From NCBI GenBank assembly GCA_964499935.1, contig CAZCMS010000013.1, forward strand, positions 1 through 12,814: a stretch of DNA of 12,814 bases. Direction: 5' to 3'. A program made the position numbers and the translations under genes. Numbering within the stretch: the first letter of the stretch is position 1; each line of letters opens with the position of its first letter. The notes below the pieces were generated by a model. It was not told the DNA's origin. It did not search any database and worked only from the letters and a program-made list of their open reading frames with translations. This DNA comes from CALBGR01 sp964499935. Its GTDB lineage: Bacteria > Patescibacteriota > Saccharimonadia > Saccharimonadales > UBA4665. This document shows positions 5,862 through 11,474 of the stretch, one piece after another.

Positions 5862-7100
5862 ATGAAAGACATCCAAAGCATCTGTATCCTAGGCCGACAG
5901 CCTGCGCTAGGACTCGCTGAACTCGAACGATTGCATGGCTCGGACAGTATGCGAGTATTAGGCAATAACCTTGTCGGCTTAACCCTTGACGCCAGCGAAA
6001 TCAACTTTCGTCGTCTTGGGGGTAGCATTAAATTGACGTGCGTCATTGACGTGCTACACCAAGCTAATTGGCAGCAGATTGAGAAGAAGCTACTGCAACG
6101 CGCTCCTATAATTGCTCGTGATTTTGAACCTGGTAAAATTACGATTGGTGTAAGTAGCTACGACAGCAGCGTGCAACCTAAAGCTATTCAAGCCACCGCT
6201 CTTAAGCTTAAAAAAATTATAAGAAGCAAGACTAGTCAGTCTGTTCGGGTAGTACCAAATCAGGAAGCCATGCTTTCTACCGCACAAGTGATCCACAATA
6301 AGCTAACCGGACCTCGTGGTATCGAGCTTGTCGTAATCCAGCAAGGCGACCGTACTTACATCACGCAAACTGTCGCAGAACAAGACATCGAAGCCTATAC
6401 TAAGCGCGATCAGGCTCGCCCTAAGCGCGATGCTCGTGTTGGCATGTTGCCACCGAAGTTAGCACAGATTATTGTAAACCTAGCTGCAGGGCAAGTGAAC
6501 CCTGAAGGGAACCCTGAATACCAGGATAGTCCCGAAAAAGGATCGATACAAACACCCTCTCTATTAGATCCATTCTGTGGCACGGGAGTTGTACTTCAAG
6601 AAGCCTCCCTTATGGGTTTTTTGACACATGGTAGTGATATAGAAAAAAGAATGGTCAGTTATACCGAAGAAAACATGAACTGGCTCAAAGAAAACTTCAA
6701 TCCTAAAGGTACCCTGATAGATGTTTCCGTTGGAGACGCAACAACTCATACATGGGAGTCAGCTTTTAACGTGATCGCATGCGAAGGCTACCTCGGGCAA
6801 CCATTTAGCGCCTTCCCTACCGAAGAAAAACTGCGTGAAGTTATGCAGACTTGCAACCAGATCATGAAAGGATTTTTAAAGAATATCGCTCCGCAGATCG
6901 AGAGTGGAACACCCTTATGTGTCGCCCTGCCCGCCTGGCATCGTCCAAATGGCAAATTCGAGCACCTAAAATTGCTTGACTCTCTCGAGGAATTGGGCTA
7001 TAATCGAGTAAGTTTTGTGCACGTTCGTGATGAGGACTTACTCTACTATAGGCCAGATCAGGTCGTAGCGCGCGAGCTATTAGTAATCACAAGGAAGTAA
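5862..7100 (+). CDS. TRM11-like THUMP-type RNA methyltransferase
   Basis: A 412-aa SAM-dependent methyltransferase of the TRM11/Trm-G10 type, probably modifying a guanine in tRNA. The N-terminus has the family opening ICILGRQPALGLAELERL (7-24). A THUMP-like RNA-binding region spans about 60-175. The hallmark YTKRDQARPKRDARVGMLPP follows (179-198), then PKLAQIIVNLA. The Rossmann domain has motif I LLDPFCGTGVVLQEA (234-248) and an acidic residue in GSDI (257-260). At motif IV, where these enzymes usually have [DN]PP[YF]G, this one has ACEGYLGQP (306-314), so catalytic specificity may differ. A variable linker (about 211-232) separates the halves. It is the first gene of a two-gene unit, its stop lying 4 nt before rpmA. 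The ATG starts right after a -10 box, so the mRNA is probably leaderless. Confidence 0.85.
   Translation: MKDIQSICILGRQPALGLAELERLHGSDSMRVLGNNLVGLTLDASEINFRRLGGSIKLTCVIDVLHQANWQQIEKKLLQRAPIIARDFEPGKITIGVSSYDSSVQPKAIQATALKLKKIIRSKTSQSVRVVPNQEAMLSTAQVIHNKLTGPRGIELVVIQQGDRTYITQTVAEQDIEAYTKRDQARPKRDARVGMLPPKLAQIIVNLAAGQVNPEGNPEYQDSPEKGSIQTPSLLDPFCGTGVVLQEASLMGFLTHGSDIEKRMVSYTEENMNWLKENFNPKGTLIDVSVGDATTHTWESAFNVIACEGYLGQPFSAFPTEEKLREVMQTCNQIMKGFLKNIAPQIESGTPLCVALPAWHRPNGKFEHLKLLDSLEELGYNRVSFVHVRDEDLLYYRPDQVVARELLVITRK
6497..6520 (+). repeat. Short in-frame tandem duplication in the methyltransferase linker
   Basis: GAACCCTGAAGG is followed by GAACCCTGAATA: two 12-bp units sharing their first 10 bases and encoding NPEG and NPEY. 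It falls in the variable linker between the RNA-binding half and the Rossmann domain and keeps the reading frame. Confidence 0.7.
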
Positions 7101-7104
7101 ATAT

Positions 7105-7377
7105 ATGTCAAAAATTAAAGCAGGCGGTACCGCCAAAAATATCCACGATAGCCCAGGTCAACGACTTGGTGTTAAGATCTTTGGTGGCTCAAAAGTTAAA
7201 AACGGTCAGGTAATCGTACGTCAGGTTGGTATGAACAAGCGTGCTGGCGACGGTACAATGCTGAGCCGTAACTTCACTATCCACGCAACTCGCGATGGTA
7301 TCGTAAAGTTCACTAAGCGAAAAGTACGCACCTTCTCTGGCCGTTCAGTGCCACGCGTTGAAGTTACTGTAGAGTAA
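7105..7377 (+). CDS. rpmA: 50S ribosomal protein L27
   Basis: Large-subunit ribosomal protein whose N-terminal tail reaches the peptidyl-transferase centre. It is 90 aa, the usual size. Recognisable parts are KAGGTAKNIHDSPGQRLGVK (5-24), FGG (26-28), GQVIVRQVG (34-42) and HATRDGIVKFTKRK near 60-73. Differences from the common form include MSKIKAGG in place of M-A-H-K-K-A-G-G, and MNKRAGDGTMLSRNF where most have a G-T-K-F-H-P-G-x-N-V-G stretch. There is no cleavable N-terminal extension of the Firmicutes type. rplU, its usual upstream neighbour, is absent here; the TRM11-like gene takes its place. A strong AAGGAAG Shine-Dalgarno (7091-7097) overlaps that gene's last codons. An intrinsic terminator follows 23 nt after the stop. 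Confidence 0.96.
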   Translation: MSKIKAGGTAKNIHDSPGQRLGVKIFGGSKVKNGQVIVRQVGMNKRAGDGTMLSRNFTIHATRDGIVKFTKRKVRTFSGRSVPRVEVTVE

Positions 7378-7400
7378 TAAGGCTCGTAACAACATCTCTG

Positions 7401-7436
7401 ATCCTCAAGCTTTCAAGCTTGAGGATTTTTCATTTT
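7401..7436 (+). terminator. Intrinsic terminator of the TRM11-like/rpmA unit
   Basis: ATCCTCAAGCTT (7401-7412) and AAGCTTGAGGAT (7415-7426) are perfectly complementary 12-base arms around TC. The inner pairs probably open to form a larger loop. A run of T (7426-7430, then CATTTT) follows on the plus strand. The minus strand has no T-run after the hairpin, so it is directional. The downstream arm also encodes the last codons of the opposing gene. Confidence 0.92.
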
Positions 7437-7985
7437 ATTAAATATTGCTTCGCTCAGATAAAATCCCTGTGTAGCTTCATCAAAAAAATACCCTTCAGCA
7501 ACAAAATTGGTCGGATCAACATTTTCATCAGGAGCATATCCGTACATTCGCTTTAGGTCCTCTATGCCGTACACCGGCGCCCACCGCAGATCTTGTGGCT
7601 GTAATTGCTCGGTCAAGCTCTTCAGATCATCTGAGACTTGCCTAACAGTTGGAGGCTCATTGTACTGTACGTGTAGCTTCACGACATGCACCACTCCGTT
7701 TTGATCTTCTACTGGAGTACCTATGGCATAGGCTATAGACCGATTTTCATCAGACAGACTTGATGGATCAATATCAATATATGCAGAATAAGGATCTTTA
7801 CTATTTGCAGATGCAGAAACCGTACGGATATTCTTGTCATACAGATCAACAACTGCCTCTTGAGCAGGCTCTTCAATAAGACTTTCTAGAACTTCTCTAC
7901 TTGTCACTAGCTGCCCTTCGGGCACTGTAATCGGTTCTACGTCATGCAACGACTGCTCGGCTGGGAATAAGTTTATTTCTGTCAT
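7413..7985 (-). CDS. Acidic hypothetical protein, 190 aa
   Basis: Function not recognised. The protein is soluble in appearance, acidic, has no cysteine and no membrane or signal segment. Residues about 30-90 hold a block that looks like a folded domain: VLESLIEEPAQEAVVDLYDK, then NIRTVSAS (52-59), then AYIDIDPSSLSDENRSIAYA (68-87). A C-terminal half contains MYGYAPDENVDPTNF and a Tyr/Phe-rich end (EGYFFDEATQGFYLSEAIF). It is probably a single-gene unit: it has its own strong promoter at 8021-8049, and no gene follows on this strand before rpmA runs convergently. The last codons (PQA-stop) are encoded by the stem and loop of the rpmA terminator. No Shine-Dalgarno is visible before the ATG at 7985. 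Confidence 0.78.
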   Translation of the reverse strand: MTEINLFPAEQSLHDVEPITVPEGQLVTSREVLESLIEEPAQEAVVDLYDKNIRTVSASANSKDPYSAYIDIDPSSLSDENRSIAYAIGTPVEDQNGVVHVVKLHVQYNEPPTVRQVSDDLKSLTEQLQPQDLRWAPVYGIEDLKRMYGYAPDENVDPTNFVAEGYFFDEATQGFYLSEAIFNKMKNPQA

Positions 7986-8020
7986 TATTGTACTTTTTGT
8001 TTTATTAATACACTACTAAT

Positions 8021-8049
8021 AGTATACCAATAATGGTACGATTTGTCAA
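8021..8049 (-). promoter_or_regulatory. Strong promoter of the 190-aa orphan gene with inverted repeat in the spacer
   Basis: On the minus strand a perfect TTGACA (8044-8049) and TATACT (8021-8026, 5 of 6) are separated by exactly 17 bp. Transcription should start near 8014, giving a leader of about 28 nt. Within the spacer and the edge of the -10 box lies the inverted repeat TACCA-N4-TGGTA (8025-8038), where a bound repressor would block RNA polymerase. This is the best promoter match in the window. Confidence 0.8.
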
Positions 8050-8077
8050 TAAGTTCAGAACAGGCTACGCGGATGAG

Positions 8078-8473
8078 CTAGGCTATGCCAAGTTGCTGCT
8101 TAATACGGTCAACAACATCTGCAATGACCACTTGTGATTTTACAAGATAATCGTCGGCCCCAAGGCTCTCTGCCCTTTGACGATCACTATCCTGGCTCAA
8201 GGCGGTTAACATAATAACCTTGATGTTAGCAGTCTGTGGTGTGTTTCGAATAATATCAAGAACATCAAATCCACTAACCTTTGGCATCATAACATCAAGT
8301 AAAATCAAATCAGGGCGAAATTCCTGTGCCATAGCCAACGCATCTTCGCCGTTGCCGACACGTCGAGCATCGAACCCTTCGGCTTCTAAGCGAGCGAGGT
8401 ATACATTAGCTAATGCGTCGTCGTCTTCAACAAGCAAAATTTTATGTGATTTGTGTTTTTCAGATATATCCAT
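8078..8473 (-). CDS. Stand-alone response-regulator receiver domain (canonical)
   Basis: A 131-aa CheY-like single receiver domain with all phosphorylation residues: acidic triad E16-D17-D18 (KILLVEDDDA), phospho-acceptor Asp60 (PDLILLDVMMPKVSG), Thr90 and Lys112. No DNA-binding or enzymatic output domain follows, so it must signal through protein partners. No histidine kinase with an intact H-box is in this window; its kinase must be elsewhere. It begins 15 nt after the pyrG stop and is probably co-transcribed with pyrG. AAGG lies about 14 nt before the ATG, too far for a good Shine-Dalgarno. It contrasts with the degenerate receiver at 918-1301. Confidence 0.93.
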   Translation of the reverse strand: MDISEKHKSHKILLVEDDDALANVYLARLEAEGFDARRVGNGEDALAMAQEFRPDLILLDVMMPKVSGFDVLDIIRNTPQTANIKVIMLTALSQDSDRQRAESLGADDYLVKSQVVIADVVDRIKQQLGIA

Positions 8474-8488
8474 ACTGCTTACGCTACC

Positions 8489-10099
8489 TTATTTTGCCTG
8501 ACTTTGCAAGAGAGACGCAATAAAACCATCGAACATAGGGTGCGGTTTATGTGGTCGCGACTTATATTCAGGATGGAATTGGCTCGCAACCAGAAACGGA
8601 TGATCTACGCCTTCTATCATTTCGACAAGCGCCCCATCTGGCGAAAGCCCTACTGCATCAATGCCCCATGATTTGTAGGAATCGACATACGCACCATTAG
8701 CCTCGTAACGATGCCTGTGACGTTCGATAATATCCTGCGATTTATACAATTGTTCTGCAAGACTTCCAGGAGTAATTTTGCAAGGATAGTCACCAAGTCG
8801 CATCGTGCCTCCGGTATTCTCTTTACCCTCCTGTCCTGCCATTGTGTGGATCACAGGATTTGCGGTATCTGGATTAAATTCTGCTGAGTTTGCATCCGCA
8901 AGTCCAGCACTACGCGCTGCAGCAATTACCATAACCTGCATGCCAAGACACAAGCCTAAATACGGCTTCTTCTCTCTTAACGCAAACGATGCGGCCTCTA
9001 TTTTTCCTTCTACGCCCCGATTACCAAATCCACCGGGCACCAAAATACCATCAACCTGAGATAACATTTCCGTAGCAGAAGCATCGTCTAATTTTTCAGC
9101 ATCAATCCATTTAATCTCGATATCAGTGTCGTTGTTCCATGCTGCATGACGCAAAGACTCAAACACCGACATATACGTATCTGCGTTATCCATATATTTC
9201 GCAACAACACCGACCGTAACCCTTCGAGAGTGCTTTGCGGTTGCTCGAGAAACAATTGCTTTCCAGGTTTCCAGGTCAGCTGAACCGCTATCAATACTAA
9301 GCTTGTTGCAAATAACATCATCAATACTTGCAGCCTGCATAGTAAGAGGAACATCATATATTGTCTGTGCGTTTGGCAACAAGACCACAGCATTCTCATC
9401 CACGCCACAGAAGAGACTTAATTTTTTGCGAGCTCCATCTGGAGACACTTGTTCACTCCGTGCCACCAATACGTCAGGACTAATGCCAAGCCCACGAAGA
9501 TCTCGAACTGAATTCTGTGCAGGTTTTGTCTTAATTTCGTTACTAACACTAAGATACGGTAGATACACTAAGTGCACATAAAGGCAGTTCTCACGCCCCA
9601 CTCGCATACTAAACTCACGGATTGCCTCTATAAACGAGAGTGATTCGTAGTCGCCTACCGTACCGCCAATTTCCACAATATGAACATCGTATCCTTTGCC
9701 AGCCTCTTCGATTGCATCCTGGATTGCGCCAGTTACATGTGGGATGATCTGAATTGTCTCGCCTTGATGTTTACCATTGCGCTCATCGCCAATAACCCTC
9801 ATTAAGATTCGTCCGCTCATTAATGAGCTTGACTGCGTAAGTTCTTGGTCCAGGAATCGCTCGTAATGACCAAGATCAAGATCAGTCTCGGCGCCATCTT
9901 TCGTTACAAAACACTCTCCGTGCTCTCGCGGATTTAGCGTACCTGCATCAACATTAAGATATGGGTCACACTTTTGTAGGTTAACATTCAGCCCACGAGC
10001 CTTCAGGAGGGTGCCTATTGAAGCGGCAGTGATACCCTTTCCTAATCCAGAAAGCACTCCACCAGTTACAAAGATATACTTTGTCGCTTTTTCAGCCAC
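8489..10099 (-). CDS. pyrG: CTP synthase (glutamine hydrolysing)
   Basis: Makes CTP from UTP, ATP and glutamine, the last step of pyrimidine nucleotide synthesis. From the GTG at 10099 it is 536 aa, close to the norm of about 545. The synthetase domain has the P-loop GGVLSGLGKGI (13-23), the GHYERF segment and GGTVGDYESL. The C-terminal class I glutamine amidotransferase domain has nucleophile Cys384 (YLGLCLGMQ) and the His509/Glu511 pair (SQFHPEY). An upstream in-frame GTG at 10108 sits directly against the GAGGAG ribosome site, so it cannot be the start. The GTG at 10099 has an ideal 8-nt spacing. A candidate promoter lies at 10127-10155. Downstream, 15 nt away, is a receiver gene. Confidence 0.97.
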   Translation of the reverse strand: MAEKATKYIFVTGGVLSGLGKGITAASIGTLLKARGLNVNLQKCDPYLNVDAGTLNPREHGECFVTKDGAETDLDLGHYERFLDQELTQSSSLMSGRILMRVIGDERNGKHQGETIQIIPHVTGAIQDAIEEAGKGYDVHIVEIGGTVGDYESLSFIEAIREFSMRVGRENCLYVHLVYLPYLSVSNEIKTKPAQNSVRDLRGLGISPDVLVARSEQVSPDGARKKLSLFCGVDENAVVLLPNAQTIYDVPLTMQAASIDDVICNKLSIDSGSADLETWKAIVSRATAKHSRRVTVGVVAKYMDNADTYMSVFESLRHAAWNNDTDIEIKWIDAEKLDDASATEMLSQVDGILVPGGFGNRGVEGKIEAASFALREKKPYLGLCLGMQVMVIAAARSAGLADANSAEFNPDTANPVIHTMAGQEGKENTGGTMRLGDYPCKITPGSLAEQLYKSQDIIERHRHRYEANGAYVDSYKSWGIDAVGLSPDGALVEMIEGVDHPFLVASQFHPEYKSRPHKPHPMFDGFIASLLQSQAK

Positions 10100-10126
10100 T
10101 TTAATCACTCCTCAAAACTTTTCTTA

Positions 10127-10155
10127 ATACTACCCTTTTCGCGCGCATGAATCAA
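10127..10155 (-). promoter_or_regulatory. Candidate promoter for pyrG
   Basis: On the minus strand TTGATT (10150-10155) and TAGTAT (10127-10132) are separated by 17 bp; each matches consensus at 4 of 6 positions. It lies in the gap between the S41 protease stop and pyrG, giving a leader of about 20 nt that includes the GAGGAG site. No terminator is seen after the protease gene, so pyrG may also be read through. Confidence 0.4.
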
Positions 10156-10167
10156 CCTTTTTAGCAA

Positions 10168-11406
10168 TTATTTAAGCTGTTGTATTGCAGCGTCCTTCTG
10201 TGGGTCTCTGCCATTTGCGTAATCATCATCGCTCATTTTAATTTCCTTGTCGGGTTGTATGCCCTTTTTATCAATATTCTGACCGTTCGGGCGGAACCAG
10301 CGCGCTACAGTTACCTTTAGTTCTCCCCCGTTCCCAAGAGGTATAATCTGCTGAACACTTCCTTTGCCGTAACTTTTTACACCCATAAGGGTAGCCACAC
10401 CATTATCCTTAAGTGCGCCAGCTACAATTTCGCTTGCGCTCGCGCTACCTTCATTAATTAGCACGACTGTTGATACGTCACTTAACATAGGTGAGCCTGA
10501 CGCAGTAAATGTTTGCACCACACGCCCATCACGCTTTTCTTGAAGCACAGTCTTGCCATTTGGTAGCCATACATTCGATACCTTAACTGCTGCGTCCAGC
10601 GAGCCACCAGGATTACTCCTGAGATCAACTATAACGCCTTTAACTCCAGCTTTTTTAAATTCTTCAGCAGCTTTTTTCGTGAGACTATACGTGTCATCCC
10701 AGAATTGTGATATCTGGATATATCCTACATTTTCAGGCAATATCTTATATTCTACGCTTGGAATTGTGATGTCTTCCCGAGTGATTTTTAATTCTTTACG
10801 CTCCTTATTATCACGAACGATTTCTAAGGCAACCTGCGTGCCTTTTGGCCCCCTAATTTTGCTCACGGCCTCGTCAATCGACATTCCCGAGGTACTCTTT
10901 TTATCAATTGAAATAATCGCATCTTTTGCGCGTAACCCGGCTTTTTCTGCAGGATAATTTGCTATTGGCGCAATCACAATGAGATTATCTTTATCGTCCT
11001 TACCAAGCTGCGCACCTATACCGCTGAACGTACCGGAAAGTTGTTCATTGAACTCTTTTGCATCCTTTGCATTAAAGTATTCTGTGTGAGGATCTCCAGT
11101 TGCTCGAACCATCCCCGATTTCATACCATCTTGCAATTTTTGCGCATCTAATTCACCATCGAAATTCTTGCGGAGTAAATTGTATAGATTTTGGGTTTCT
11201 GCGGTATCGAGCTTTGATGGCAATGACTTATTCGATGATACAGGTGTCGTAAAGCTAAGATTTCCATTACCGAAATTAACCCCGATTCCGAAGACCACTA
11301 ATAAAATAGCGACGTTCACTCCTGATTTTATGGCTTTTTTTGGCCAGGATCTTTTTGTTACCGCCTCCACGCCATCATTGTTCTGTTCTTTATTCTGCAC
11401 AGACAT
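10168..11406 (-). CDS. S41 family C-terminal processing protease (CtpA/CtpB type)
   Basis: An envelope serine protease of about 412 aa. It has a basic N-terminus, one transmembrane helix (about 30-45), and the rest outside the cell. A helical prodomain (65-120) carries ATGDPHTEYF. A PDZ domain (about 125-210) contains GTFSGIGAQLG and AEKAGLRAKDAI. The S41 protease core has VIVDLRSNPGGSLDAA. The catalytic dyad is Ser323 in GSASASEI and Lys348 in KSYGKGSVQ, with the 25-residue spacing usual for Ctp proteases. Such enzymes trim or degrade envelope proteins, including peptidoglycan hydrolases in several bacteria. Possible starts are GTG 11409, ATG 11406 and GTG 11400. GAGAGG (11409-11414) is 2 nt from the ATG but 8 nt from GTG 11400, so the latter may be the true one. 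The gene follows the CHAP hydrolase by 68 nt. Confidence 0.95.
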   Translation of the reverse strand: MSVQNKEQNNDGVEAVTKRSWPKKAIKSGVNVAILLVVFGIGVNFGNGNLSFTTPVSSNKSLPSKLDTAETQNLYNLLRKNFDGELDAQKLQDGMKSGMVRATGDPHTEYFNAKDAKEFNEQLSGTFSGIGAQLGKDDKDNLIVIAPIANYPAEKAGLRAKDAIISIDKKSTSGMSIDEAVSKIRGPKGTQVALEIVRDNKERKELKITREDITIPSVEYKILPENVGYIQISQFWDDTYSLTKKAAEEFKKAGVKGVIVDLRSNPGGSLDAAVKVSNVWLPNGKTVLQEKRDGRVVQTFTASGSPMLSDVSTVVLINEGSASASEIVAGALKDNGVATLMGVKSYGKGSVQQIIPLGNGGELKVTVARWFRPNGQNIDKKGIQPDKEIKMSDDDYANGRDPQKDAAIQQLK

Positions 11407-11428
11407 CACCTCTCATTTACATACAACC

Positions 11429-11472
11429 CAAGCGGTATTACCGTAAGTACTATACACCAACTACGGCGCTTG
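11429..11472 (-). other. Potential stem-loop in the leader between the CHAP and S41 genes
   Basis: CGCTTG and TACGG form one unbroken arm (11462-11472). They can pair with CAAGCG (11429-11434) and CCGTA (11441-11445), leaving a 6-base bulge and a 16-base loop: 11 pairs in all. A competing small hairpin, CGGTA-T-TACCG on the plus strand (11433-11443), overlaps the left arm. No T-run follows on the minus strand, so it is not a classical terminator. It may be chance. Confidence 0.35.
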
Positions 11473-11474
11473 AT

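Noticed and set aside
8453..8671. Plus-strand open frame across the receiver/pyrG junction
   Set aside because: Antisense to the conserved 3' end of pyrG and the 15-nt junction; no ribosome site or recognisable product.
9088..9408. A 106-codon minus-strand frame inside pyrG
   Set aside because: Out of frame with the intact CTP synthase and rich in Leu/Met/Trp typical of shifted frames.
10100..10108. GTG at 10108 as the pyrG start
   Set aside because: It abuts the GAGGAG ribosome site with no spacing, whereas the GTG at 10099 has 8 nt and gives the usual N-terminus.
10553..10957. A 134-codon plus-strand open frame inside the S41 protease gene
   Set aside because: It lies wholly antisense to a protease with complete PDZ and catalytic motifs, and its translation shows no family pattern; it is a shadow frame.
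11433..11443. CGGTATTACCG as an operator or terminator
   Set aside because: The 5-bp arms with a one-base centre cannot form a hairpin loop, and no T-run follows; kept only as a competing element in the leader structure.
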